Below, in pieces: positions 30,724 to 37,685 of a DNA stretch of 40,912 nucleotides. Each line of letters starts with the position of its first letter. The first letter of the stretch is position 1. Source of the stretch: Desulfallas sp. Bu1-1 (lineage in GTDB: Bacteria; Bacillota; Desulfotomaculia; Desulfotomaculales; Desulfallaceae); the NCBI RefSeq assembly GCF_015594625.1, contig NZ_JADNRQ010000025.1, positions 1-40,912 of the forward strand. Reading direction: 5' to 3'. A program made the position numbers and the translations under genes. The notes beneath the pieces were generated by a model. It saw only the letters and a program-made list of their open reading frames with translations. It did not search any database and had not been told where the DNA came from.

Positions 30724-32430
30724 ATGAAAAAGCGGAGAAAGAATAAAAAGAAACCGACTGAGCCTGACGACAGCATAAAATACACCGTCTGTGGCGAGTG
30801 GTTTCCTTTATTTTGGGATTATTACCCGGACCCTTACGGTAAAGAAGATGAAACGCCCCTGGACACCGAGATGCGCCTTTTTTGCGCCTGTACCCGCTGG
30901 TCGTTCAACCGGCTGTTAGAAGGGGTTAAGGCGAATGAAATTGAACGTGAGGGCCAAGGGAAATTTGCTCTTAACGGAAGATACGCCAAAGACGCCGTAG
31001 CCAAAGCCGCATGGGTCGTGTCGTCCTCAAAAGAGCTGTTGGCGATGGAAATCGAAGAAACAGTAACCAAACTGACTCGTGCCAAGAAAAAGCTCGGCTG
31101 GGCGGAAAAAAATCTGGAGAAAACAATCGAAAAGAATGACCCGGCAAAGATCGAAAAAGCCCGGTGTACCGTACAAGGCCGCAAAGCAAGGGTAAAGAAA
31201 CTGGCTGATAAACTGGACGAGCTAAAAAATCATCAAAATAACGGCACCATACCCACAGTGGTCTTTGGTGGCCGTTCTTTATGGAAAAAGGTATGCAGAG
31301 GCAGGGTTAGCAACGAAGAGTGGCGGCAGTCCCGGCAAGACCGGCTGTATTCACGTGGGGAGAAGAGCAAAGGCGGCAACCAAAATATCAAGGTAAGCTG
31401 GCATGATGGGGAATTCGCCCTTTCTGTGACCATCTCCCACCTGTCCGAACAGAAAGGCACGGACAGCAAGGGCAGGCCCGTAATGACCAGGGCGCCCCGG
31501 GTAGAAGGCAGGCTGTGGCTGCCGGAAAAGCACCGGCTTAAAGTGTGGGAAATGCTGTTTTCCGGCGCTTCCTACACCGTGGAGATAATCAAAAGTAAAG
31601 ACAACCGGTACAGGGCACATATAACATTCACTGTAACAACACTCAAACCGGCGACCAGTCCCAACCGGGGCTACCTGGGCATGGACACCAACCTCGACGG
31701 CGTAGCATTGGCTAACGTGGGATATACCGGCCAGCCGGAACCCTGGCCCGAAGGCTTTACCGTACCATATCCGAAGGCCCTGCACAAGTTTACCGGAGAA
31801 TTCCAGGTGACAACGCACCCGAACGGTTTCCTTTACATCAAAATACCCGAACTGGCTTACAGCCGGAGGCACCGGCGCACATACTTAATTGGCGTGCTGG
31901 CCAAAGTGGTGGTGGGCATTGCTAAAGCTTTAGGCAAACCCATCGCCTTAGAAAAGCTGGGTTTCGGCAAAGACCGGCTGGACACGGACAAAAGATTCAA
32001 CCGCATGGCGGCCAACTTCCCGTACAGAAAGATGGTCGAGGCTGTTATGCGTAAAGCCTGCAAAGAAGGCGTAGGAGTAAAGCTGGTTTGGCCGGCGCAC
32101 ACGTCAACCATTGGTTACTGGAAGTACATGGAGCGTTATGGTATAATCGTCCACCACGCTGCGGCATTAGTCATAGCCCGGCGAGCCATCGGTTTTAAAG
32201 AACGTATCACAAAAGAGTTAATGCAAAAGGTTCAAGCGGTTAAAGAAAAGCTTATCTTGAAAGTCAAATCCTTACCTGGGGAAGGAAAAGGAATGACCCG
32301 AAAGGTGAAGTGGCTCTTTAAGCGGCTGGACGGAAAGGTTCCCGTTTATAATGGGCTGACCCGTTTCAAGCAGGAATCTTTTTATTCCGCATGGCACGAC
32401 TTGAAGCAGTTAGCTTTGCTGAGTAGGTGA
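30724..32430 (+). CDS. tnpB: TnpB-related RuvC-like protein, catalytic site atypical
   Basis: ATG 30724 after GTAGGAGTG starts 568 residues. This is the long TnpB lineage, with a helical, charged insertion (about 100-175). RuvC-I is YLGMDTNLDGVAL (Asp321). RuvC-II is PIALEKLGFGKD (Glu410). RuvC-III reads TSTIGYWKYMERYG then IVHHAAALVIARRA, where the usual D-x-N-A Asp is not seen (His477-His478). The Cys4 zinc knuckle found in many TnpB proteins is absent too. TnpB is the RNA-guided nuclease ancestor of Cas12. Whether this one still cuts is uncertain. No TnpA transposase is present. A structured RNA follows at once. Confidence 0.75.
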   Translation: MKKRRKNKKKPTEPDDSIKYTVCGEWFPLFWDYYPDPYGKEDETPLDTEMRLFCACTRWSFNRLLEGVKANEIEREGQGKFALNGRYAKDAVAKAAWVVSSSKELLAMEIEETVTKLTRAKKKLGWAEKNLEKTIEKNDPAKIEKARCTVQGRKARVKKLADKLDELKNHQNNGTIPTVVFGGRSLWKKVCRGRVSNEEWRQSRQDRLYSRGEKSKGGNQNIKVSWHDGEFALSVTISHLSEQKGTDSKGRPVMTRAPRVEGRLWLPEKHRLKVWEMLFSGASYTVEIIKSKDNRYRAHITFTVTTLKPATSPNRGYLGMDTNLDGVALANVGYTGQPEPWPEGFTVPYPKALHKFTGEFQVTTHPNGFLYIKIPELAYSRRHRRTYLIGVLAKVVVGIAKALGKPIALEKLGFGKDRLDTDKRFNRMAANFPYRKMVEAVMRKACKEGVGVKLVWPAHTSTIGYWKYMERYGIIVHHAAALVIARRAIGFKERITKELMQKVQAVKEKLILKVKSLPGEGKGMTRKVKWLFKRLDGKVPVYNGLTRFKQESFYSAWHDLKQLALLSR

Positions 32431-32640
32431 CCCCGTTTAGCCGGAGTACGGACAAACCGGTAGGCCGTATCTAACAGGTCGCGGGAGGCGGGGTTAACCT
32501 CCCCCCAGATGGTCTACGCAAGAACTTTGCGTTCTTGCGCCTATCTGGAGCAGGATTTTTCCATCTCCCGTCCGGGTGGGACTCCCGGGGCCGAGGTCCC
32601 CCTGTCGCAAAGTCTACCCTCAGGAGCAGACAAATCCAAT
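32431..32640 (+). ncRNA. candidate omega RNA/right end of the TnpB element
   Basis: The 210 bases after the tnpB stop are strongly structured. CCAGAT (32505) pairs with ATCTGG (32543), enclosing GCAAGAAC (32518-32525) paired with GTTCTTGC (32531-32538). CCGGG/CCCGG and GGGGC-type stems follow near 32560-32605. In TnpB elements the guide RNA scaffold spans the 3' end of the gene and the right end, with the guide just beyond. The precise 3' boundary is not visible. It probably ends between 32600 and 32640. Confidence 0.5.
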
Positions 32641-32677
32641 CCAGAAAGGAGCGAAATCCAGGTCATGGGGTGGGCCG

Positions 32678-32707
32678 CTTAACTGGGTTAAAACAGTTAA
32701 GTTTTTT
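32678..32707 (+). terminator. intrinsic terminator
   Basis: CTTAACTG pairs with CAGTTAAG over an 8-base loop, followed by six T. It lies only 15 bases before the NrdG-like coding region, so it may attenuate that gene. Confidence 0.75.
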
Positions 32708-32721
32708 GAACCTGGTAAAAG

Positions 32722-33519
32722 TTGCAAATAGTCGTTAACGGTAAAATTGAGCCCAAATTTGTCGAACAGCTGGTAACCGAGGAAAAAGAATCCTTCGCCC
32801 AGCAGGGAAAGAAAATCGCCAAAATTATCCTCACCGAATGCGGGAGTGAAATAGAAATTAAGAGCTACGAAAAATCCCCTATTCGCAGGGTAAGACGTAT
32901 CACCGGATACCTCGCCAATACCGACAACTGGGGCGCGGCCAAACTGGCCGAACTGCGGGATCGGGTCATGCACACGAACGTCAATGCAATGACCGACACC
33001 ACACCCGTAAAAACCGGCGTTACGCTGCGGGTCAACGGGCTGGTGTACGAATCGGTTGTCGAGGGCCCCGGCCTCCGGGACGTAATCTTCGTACAGGGGT
33101 GCCCGCACCGTTGTCCCGGCTGCCATAACCCCGGCTCCTGGGACTTCGAGGGAGGCACTGTAGTGGACATAGCGGACGTCGTTGCTTCAATACCGTCGAG
33201 CCCCCTAGTTTCCGGGATCACCATCTCCGGCGGGGAGCCGTTCTGCCAGGCTGTGAATTTGTTGGAAGTGGCCCAATATATCAAAGACAGAGGGCTCAAC
33301 CTCTGGGTCTATACCGGTTACACTTGGGCAGAACTGCTCACCCACCCGGACCCGGCGGTAAATCAACTGCTCGCCCTTACCGACGTGGTGGTGGACGGGC
33401 GGTTTGAACAGGACAAAGCCGACCTTTCCCTGCCGTTCAGGGGGAGCGCAAACCAGCAGCTAATTGATGTGCAAGCGTCTTTACAAGCAGGAAGAGTAAT
33501 TTTATGGAGATGCCGGTAA
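32722..33519 (+). CDS. glycyl-radical-domain/NrdG activase fusion
   Basis: TTG 32722 is the first usable start after a stop at 32716. The ribosome site is weak. In the first 90 residues, SPIRRVRRITGYLANTDNWGAAKLAELRDRV is the C-terminal glycyl-radical segment of class III ribonucleotide reductase NrdD (R-x-x-G-Y, candidate radical Gly62, and the K-x-x-E-x-x-x-R helix). From about 95 on, it is NrdG, a radical SAM activase: FVQGCPHRCPGCHNPGSW with Cys127, 131 and 134, then ISGGEPFCQAVNLLEV and LWVYTGYTW. NrdG normally makes the glycyl radical on NrdD. Fusion of the activase with an isolated radical domain recalls spare-part proteins such as YfiD/GrcA for pyruvate formate-lyase. No full NrdD gene is in the window. 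Confidence 0.8.
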   Translation: MQIVVNGKIEPKFVEQLVTEEKESFAQQGKKIAKIILTECGSEIEIKSYEKSPIRRVRRITGYLANTDNWGAAKLAELRDRVMHTNVNAMTDTTPVKTGVTLRVNGLVYESVVEGPGLRDVIFVQGCPHRCPGCHNPGSWDFEGGTVVDIADVVASIPSSPLVSGITISGGEPFCQAVNLLEVAQYIKDRGLNLWVYTGYTWAELLTHPDPAVNQLLALTDVVVDGRFEQDKADLSLPFRGSANQQLIDVQASLQAGRVILWRCR

Positions 33520-33552
33520 ACAGCAAATACCAAAAGGAGGTTTGTAAAAAAC

Positions 33553-34047
33553 ATGTTTTATTACGAAATTCAATCGGGTTCAGCCGCTTACCGGAAGATC
33601 TGCGACTGCCTCAGAGACTACCTGAAATGGTTTGACGATTCTATTCAGGAACAAATTCGCCGCCTGCTGTCTATAGAGAGCGTTGAGGGTATCCACTTTG
33701 TCCCTGGTCGCCTGATCATGGACAACCCCCCGGACCACTTAAAAAAATATTTTGATGGGCCGAATGAATATGGTCAGTACACGGCACTCATTGATTCGGA
33801 CCTTAATAATAAATGGGTTAGGTTTTGCAGAGAGAACGATCTAAAATTTATTCGTCCTAGCATAATTATGGATTACGACTTCGGACTCATTGAGTACCCG
33901 GGCAAAAAGATTTTTTATCTGCTCGGCTCTAAATTTATCATTGAGTCTGAGGTGGAGCTGGACAAAGGCTTTCTAAAAACTATCCCAAAAACTGAATTTA
34001 TAAGGTTAAAGGCTGACTTTCTGGCCAAGCAGGGGAAAATAGCTTAA
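33553..34047 (+). CDS. hypothetical protein, 164 residues
   Basis: ATG 33553 follows AAAAGGAGG. The product reads FYYEIQSGSAAYRKICDCL, then FDDSIQEQIRRLLSIESVEG, then FGLIEYPGKKIFYLLGSKF. It looks like a soluble alpha/beta protein with no membrane segment or metal motif. The pattern of a short, element-borne protein with many aromatic residues recurs in the genes to its right. No family is recognised. Confidence 0.65.
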   Translation: MFYYEIQSGSAAYRKICDCLRDYLKWFDDSIQEQIRRLLSIESVEGIHFVPGRLIMDNPPDHLKKYFDGPNEYGQYTALIDSDLNNKWVRFCRENDLKFIRPSIIMDYDFGLIEYPGKKIFYLLGSKFIIESEVELDKGFLKTIPKTEFIRLKADFLAKQGKIA

Positions 34048-34079
34048 GAAACGCAAAAAGCCAAAAGGGAGGTCCAAGT

Positions 34080-34718
34080 ATGAAAAAAATCACTGTTCAA
34101 ATAACTGATGAACAAGAAAAGTTCCTTAAACTTTTTGCCGCCAATCATTACCCTGGCGCAAAGGATAATCTTGCAACTCATCACCCAATACACATTGTCC
34201 AAACAAAAAGAATCAGGCATATCCCATACAGCCCCGATATTGCTGATTTTTATGATCATCTTCCGCTTGTATTCACTTATAATACCGACGACTACCAGCT
34301 TTGGTTCAAAAATGAAGAAGAGCTTGTCAAGCAGTATTACGAGGACAGGGGAGAAGATCCACCGATTCCCGTTAAGCCATTCGGGGAAATACAATACACC
34401 GAGGTACATGATAAAGACGGAAATGCTGTTTGGATTTGCGATTACAGCGATTATTTCAAGGTTTACGGCGTTGAGCCGGTAGTATTTGCCTGGGAAGAAG
34501 AAGATTACGAGGATGTTGCCTTCTTCTTCATCCTCGAAGAGGCCAGAAGATACATCAAATATCAAGGCCATAACCTTAAAGAGCCAAGGACATACACATA
34601 TGACGCGGGTTATTCCAACGAAGGCGAATACCATCATTTTTGGGACCTGCTTTTCAAACTTGGAGAGCAGCTTAATGCGGAAAGCAAGTCCGAGAATCTC
34701 GCTACAGATGCTTCGTAG
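34080..34718 (+). CDS. hypothetical protein, 212 residues
   Basis: ATG 34080 follows AAAAGGGAGG. The acidic, aromatic-rich sequence begins MKKITVQITDEQEKFLKLFA, with later ADFYDHLPLVFTYNTDDYQL and VFAWEEEDYEDVAFFFILEE. It has no signal peptide or obvious catalytic motif. No function can be assigned. It ends just before a perfect 10-bp hairpin (CTGCCCACTC with GAGTGGGCAG, 34730-34752) that has no T run. Confidence 0.65.
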   Translation: MKKITVQITDEQEKFLKLFAANHYPGAKDNLATHHPIHIVQTKRIRHIPYSPDIADFYDHLPLVFTYNTDDYQLWFKNEEELVKQYYEDRGEDPPIPVKPFGEIQYTEVHDKDGNAVWICDYSDYFKVYGVEPVVFAWEEEDYEDVAFFFILEEARRYIKYQGHNLKEPRTYTYDAGYSNEGEYHHFWDLLFKLGEQLNAESKSENLATDAS

Positions 34719-34808
34719 CTGTGTTGCTTCTGCCCACTCCCTGAGTGGGCAGGCTGGAGCACGGCTCCATCTAACCAAGACAACAATTTTTATAAGTTTG
34801 TTAGTCAT

Positions 34809-34920
34809 GTATTGCCGGCGCTTCTAAGTACGCCGGACGTAAGTTATCTATTACCGGCGCTTCTAAGCACGCCGGGCAAAAGTTATCTATTACCAGCGCT
34901 TTTAAGTACGCCGGGCAAAG
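34809..34920. repeat. three-unit array of a 6-bp-stem hairpin (array 2)
   Basis: Three hairpins repeat with an exact 39-base period: CCGGCG/CGCCGG at 34815 and 34831, again at 34854 and 34870, then CCAGCG/CGCCGG at 34893 and 34909. Loops read CTTCTAAGTA, CTTCTAAGCA and CTTTTAAGTA. The spacers are nearly the same (AAGTTATCTATTA). The array is also open as a repeated peptide frame (LLSTPGKSYLLPA), which is probably incidental. It matches array 1 at 18848. Confidence 0.8.
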
Positions 34921-35013
34921 GATTTAATTATGGCACATTAATAGTGCTGTTAAAATCATTGTTCCGCCCTCGCAAAGGGTTCAAAAATACATACAGTGGC
35001 TTCTGGCCGCTCT

Positions 35014-35057
35014 AATCAACTACTTAAAGGAGGTGATTCGGGCGGCCGGAGCCGTCC
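35014..35057 (+). promoter_or_regulatory. leader cassette a: SD in a loop followed by a hairpin
   Basis: AATCA (35014) can pair with TGATT (35034), presenting AAAGGAGG between them. A stem GGGCGGC/GCCGTCC (35040-35046, 35051-35057) follows. A TTG lies two bases past it. It is the first of six such leaders between here and 38330. Confidence 0.6.
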
Positions 35058-35059
35058 AG

Positions 35060-35140
35060 TTGTTCCTTGGTACGTCCCCCGCAGGGGAGAAATTAACTTC
35101 CCCTGCCCAGGGGGAAGTATTTAAGGAGTGGTTTCAATGA
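35060..35140 (+). CDS. possible leader peptide, 26 residues
   Basis: TTG 35060, just past cassette a, opens FLGTSPAGEKLTSPAQGEVF and ends KEWFQ. Its TGA (35138-35140) overlaps ATG 35137 of the next gene as ATGA, so the two would be translationally coupled. The frame also opens further left at GTG 35033. Its coding DNA forms two mutually exclusive hairpins: GCAGGGGA/TCCCCTGC at 35081 and 35100, and CTTCCCC/GGGGAAG at 35098 and 35111. A role as an attenuating leader peptide is inferred. No homologue is known to me. Confidence 0.4.
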   Translation: MFLGTSPAGEKLTSPAQGEVFKEWFQ

Positions 35141-35388
35141 CCCAAAAACTAAATAACTTGCTTCTGAAAGAAATGGTTAACGGCATGGAGCTTGCGCACC
35201 GGTCCGGCGGTAAGGTTGATATTGTGTTTAACAACCCTTTCGGCACCAAGATGAAGGCTTCAACCGTAGTTCCCGAAGGATTCGTAAAAACCGTTAGTCA
35301 CCCTTACCGGGACTCAAGAAGCGGCCTGACCTGGTATGTCAAGGTCAACAACAGGCCAGTTAAATTCAGCGCGCAAAGCGGTTTGTAA
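35137..35388 (+). CDS. hypothetical protein, 83 residues
   Basis: ATG 35137 lies after AAGGAG and overlaps the stop of the small frame before it. The product MTQKLNNLLLKEMVNGMELA continues VDIVFNNPFGTKMKAS and ends with a strand-rich, basic part (LTWYVKVNNRPVKFSAQS). It is small, soluble and without Cys. No family is recognised. Confidence 0.6.
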   Translation: MTQKLNNLLLKEMVNGMELAHRSGGKVDIVFNNPFGTKMKASTVVPEGFVKTVSHPYRDSRSGLTWYVKVNNRPVKFSAQSGL

Positions 35389-35402
35389 AATACAAAAAAC
35401 AA

Positions 35403-35472
35403 AGGCCGCCCGACCGGCCTGTAAATCAATCGCAGGAGGTGATTGATGCAGTAGGCCGTCGGGGGCCTGCTG
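35403..35472 (+). promoter_or_regulatory. leader cassette b
   Basis: Hairpin AGGCCG/CGGCCT (35403-35420) comes first. Then ATCAATC (35425-35431) pairs perfectly with GATTGAT (35441-35447), with AGGAGGT exposed in the loop. A third stem follows, GCAG-AGGCC with GGCCT-CTG (35448-35472). It is the clearest example of the ribosome site held in a loop. Confidence 0.65.
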
Positions 35473-35485
35473 TGCCTTCTAAAGA

Positions 35486-35646
35486 ATGAAATTATTAAAG
35501 AGCTGGAAACGGCTCTAACCGAGCTGGCCGAGGCGGCGTGGTTGACCGTTCGCCAAGCAAAAGGCTCGTGCGGGGAGTTCAACCCGCACATCGACTGCAG
35601 CGCCTGGCTAAAGCGCGGCCGCAGATGCCCGGAGTGCCCCTATTGA
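35486..35646 (+). pseudogene. Cys-rich small gene with broken or non-standard start
   Basis: A frame from 35455 to TGA 35644-35646 reads NEIIKELETALTELAEAAWL, then GSCGEFNPHIDC, then RRCPECPY, a likely zinc-ribbon protein. ATG 35446 right after the ribosome site is in this frame but hits TAG two codons on. ATG 35486 after the leader hairpin is one base out of frame. So either a one-base frameshift killed the gene, or it starts at ATT 35491. Confidence 0.45.
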
Positions 35647-35753
35647 TATGTCCATGATCTGGAGGACTTGTTGGCCAAGCTGGGGATAAGGCCAAAATAA
35701 AGGAATTGCGAATCCTGGGCTGCCCGCCTGGTCAGGCCGCCAAACTCACCTTA

Positions 35754-35798
35754 AAAGGAGGGAAGGCACGGCGGCCCCCGCCAGAGGGCCGCGCGTGC
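35754..35798 (+). promoter_or_regulatory. leader cassette c
   Basis: AAAAGGAGGGA is followed by a long stem, GGCACG-CGGCCC with GGGCCG-CGTGCC (35765-35798), then 13 bases to ATG 35812. An upstream GCCTG/CAGGC hairpin sits about 35727. The cassette is strikingly similar to cassette f at 38231-38300. Confidence 0.65.
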
Positions 35799-35811
35799 CG
35801 CGGTTTTGAAA

Positions 35812-36423
35812 ATGACGAGAGTAGGGTACTACGACCGTATGGGTCGGGTACGCCACCTAAAATTAAAATTTACCGAAGACAAAATCACCCCCGAAAGCGC
35901 ACAGAAATGGGCTCGGCACTGGGCGCTGCAGTGGGGAGACGTTAATCATCAAAAAAAAGTGCGGGCCGACCTGCCCGGGCACGCCTGGTGGTTCGGCTGC
36001 TCCGGACACGGCGGTTACATCCTGGTGGCCCCCATGTCGGCAGTGCCGAAGCTGTTCAACGACAAATTTGCCGTTGACGGAGCTGCAACATGGAGCGATT
36101 ACTACTACACCTCAGTTAAAGGATACGCCGTGTACCGCTTCGAGGAGGACTGCAACTGGGCGGTGCTGGAGTATGCCATCCCCGAAGTGGCATACTGGGC
36201 GGTCCTCAATCGGGAACGGGAATTCGCCCGGTACGACAAAGACCCCGAAAGAAAGGCTTTGGCCTTAAAACGGCTGAAGTCTCCAAAGCTGTTCAAGCAG
36301 GCTGTCGCAGAGCGTTTGGACAGGGCCTGGCAAAGCATCCTGCGTTGGCAGTCGCAGGGTGTGATCGACGAACTGCAAAGGCTTGCCGGCCCCGAACGGC
36401 AAGCTGCAGGAGGTGGCATGTAA
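35812..36423 (+). CDS. hypothetical protein, about 203 residues (DUF7007-like?)
   Basis: ATG 35812 lies beyond the cassette c hairpin. The protein has ADLPGHAWWFGCSGHGGYIL, then AVYRFEEDCNWAVLEYAIPE. The G-H-G-G-Y-I and E-E-D-x-x-W pattern resembles DUF7007-type plasmid proteins, but this is only suggestive. The C-terminus is helical and basic. The stop overlaps the next start as TAATG, and the next ribosome site (AGGAGGTG at 36408) lies inside its last codons, so the two are coupled. Confidence 0.6.
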   Translation: MTRVGYYDRMGRVRHLKLKFTEDKITPESAQKWARHWALQWGDVNHQKKVRADLPGHAWWFGCSGHGGYILVAPMSAVPKLFNDKFAVDGAATWSDYYYTSVKGYAVYRFEEDCNWAVLEYAIPEVAYWAVLNREREFARYDKDPERKALALKRLKSPKLFKQAVAERLDRAWQSILRWQSQGVIDELQRLAGPERQAAGGGM

Positions 36424-36761
36424 TGGCACTGACAAAGTACCAAAAAATAGCACGGCGGGCCATTGATAAATATTTTAAGGATTCTTCCAAAAGCGTTGTT
36501 TCGCTGTATCAGTTATCAGTAGTTGCAGACAATGCAGCATATGACGCCGGGAAAAAACGGGAACTGTTCAGTTCCCTGGAAGAGTACCAGAGGCTTCTAC
36601 CCTCCGGGGCGAATGTCTTCTGGGACAAAAAAACCGGGCTGTTATCCGTTGTTAACACCTATCGCTCCGCGCCTGTGGAAGAAATGCGGTTTCTTCCCGG
36701 CGCCTTTGACGCCTGGGTGGATATGGGGCCGGACATTAATGCAGCTCGGTTAAAAGAATAA
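36423..36761 (+). CDS. hypothetical protein, 112 residues
   Basis: ATG 36423 overlaps the preceding stop and uses AGGAGGTG at 36408-36415. The frame is open further left, but only through the previous gene. The product MALTKYQKIARRAIDKYFKD continues with SLYQLSVVADNAAYDAGKKR and ends VDMGPDINAARLKE. It is soluble and helical at its N-terminus. No family is recognised. Confidence 0.6.
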   Translation: MALTKYQKIARRAIDKYFKDSSKSVVSLYQLSVVADNAAYDAGKKRELFSSLEEYQRLLPSGANVFWDKKTGLLSVVNTYRSAPVEEMRFLPGAFDAWVDMGPDINAARLKE

Positions 36762-36770
36762 CATTCAGCA

Positions 36771-36829
36771 GGCGGCCCGGCCCGCCCAATCACCAAGGAG
36801 GTGAAAAGGGGCGGCGCCGGTGGCCGCCC
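36771..36829 (+). promoter_or_regulatory. leader cassette d
   Basis: GGCGG/CCGCC hairpin (36771-36786), then TCACC (36790) paired with GGTGA (36800) around AAGGA, then GGGCGGC/GCCGCCC (36809-36829), then ATG 36835. The TCACC arm is the same as the anti-Shine-Dalgarno core of 16S rRNA, so it can mask the ribosome site. Confidence 0.65.
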
Positions 36830-36834
36830 TAAAA

Positions 36835-37248
36835 ATGATCAAATACGCGAGATACGTTGATCTGGCTCAAAATCCGCCAGTTGAACCCATCGAGATTGCG
36901 ATCTACGAACCTGATGAAACACCTGGTTATTTGCGCTATGTGGGCAACAAAACTATCCAGCAAATTTTCGATGAACTGGAGGAAAGACTCAAAGAAGAAA
37001 ACTGCTATCCCGACGAGTATTTCAGCATTTCTTTTACCAACAGAGGACGCAGTGCTGAGCAGGAATTTCCACAATACCGATGGATTGCCTGCTTTCCTGT
37101 GACCGGGAGCAACGAGGGGCATTACATTCATGTTGAGATAATCAGTCCCGAAGGTGAGCGCGAAATAATATTCCTCGGCAAAACATTCCGGGGATTTGAA
37201 TTTGCGGCACAGGTTGCAATGGCGTGCGCCAAGCACCTGGGCGCTTAA
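36835..37248 (+). CDS. hypothetical protein, 137 residues
   Basis: ATG 36835 follows cassette d by five bases. GTG 36820 is an in-frame alternative inside the hairpin. The protein begins MIKYARYVDLAQNPPVEPIE and includes QQIFDELEERLKEENCYPDE and HYIHVEIISPEGEREIIFLG. It is an acidic alpha/beta protein, no family recognised. Late residues FAAQVAMACAKHLGA suggest a C-terminal helix. Confidence 0.6.
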   Translation: MIKYARYVDLAQNPPVEPIEIAIYEPDETPGYLRYVGNKTIQQIFDELEERLKEENCYPDEYFSISFTNRGRSAEQEFPQYRWIACFPVTGSNEGHYIHVEIISPEGEREIIFLGKTFRGFEFAAQVAMACAKHLGA

Positions 37249-37294
37249 CCCAAAAAACAGCAAAATCCAATAAAGTTTAGGGAGGGCAACTAAA

Positions 37295-37579
37295 ATGTAC
37301 GTAATTTGCAAAAACGACTACCCGATTGCGGTAGTGGCGACCAAAGAACTTGCCGAACAAAACAAAACGTTGATTCAGGAATACTATAATAAAGAAAAAC
37401 GCCTGGAGAAGTTACGTGGTGAGAGTTGCTGGAACCAATCATATATTCATGTTCATTATGTACCAGAACTCGAAAACACAGATTTCATAGACAAACTGGG
37501 ACTAAATAAAAACTTGGATAAATTACTGGTTTATTGGGAAGAGGTTGCTGAAAAAAGCGGTCAAAAAAGCCGCTCATAG
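37295..37579 (+). CDS. hypothetical protein, 94 residues
   Basis: ATG 37295 follows TAGGGAGGG with normal spacing and no leader hairpin. The product MYVICKNDYPIAVVATKELA continues EQNKTLIQEYYNKEKRLEK and has HVHYVPELENTDFIDKLG. Small proteins with this layout (a short strand pair, a helix with many charges, then a strand) are common in phages. No function is known. Confidence 0.6.
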   Translation: MYVICKNDYPIAVVATKELAEQNKTLIQEYYNKEKRLEKLRGESCWNQSYIHVHYVPELENTDFIDKLGLNKNLDKLLVYWEEVAEKSGQKSRS

Positions 37580-37608
37580 ATTAAGCAAAAGCAAGATTTA
37601 AAAATTTA

Positions 37609-37680
37609 GGCGGCCCGGTCCGCCCCAATTCACCAAACCAAAGGAGGTGAGGGAAGGCGGGTTACCGGGGCCCGCCTTCC
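37609..37680 (+). promoter_or_regulatory. leader cassette e
   Basis: GGCGG/CCGCC (37609-37624), then TCACC (37630) able to pair with GGTGA (37646) around AAAGGA, then a perfect 10-bp stem GGAAGGCGGG/CCCGCCTTCC (37652-37680), then ATG 37686. The outer parts nearly repeat cassette d. Confidence 0.7.
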
Positions 37681-37685
37681 TGCAA

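Noticed and set aside
32535-32738. 67-codon ORF downstream of tnpB
   Set aside because: It spans the structured RNA and the terminator at 32678 and shows no protein-like pattern.
34044-34808. 254-codon minus-strand ORF
   Set aside because: It is antisense to two plus-strand genes that have good ribosome sites. Its sequence is Val/Ile/Phe-rich as expected from a shadow.
34809-34920. A short CRISPR array
   Set aside because: Repeats are self-complementary hairpins, spacers are about 20 bases and nearly the same as each other, and there are no cas genes.
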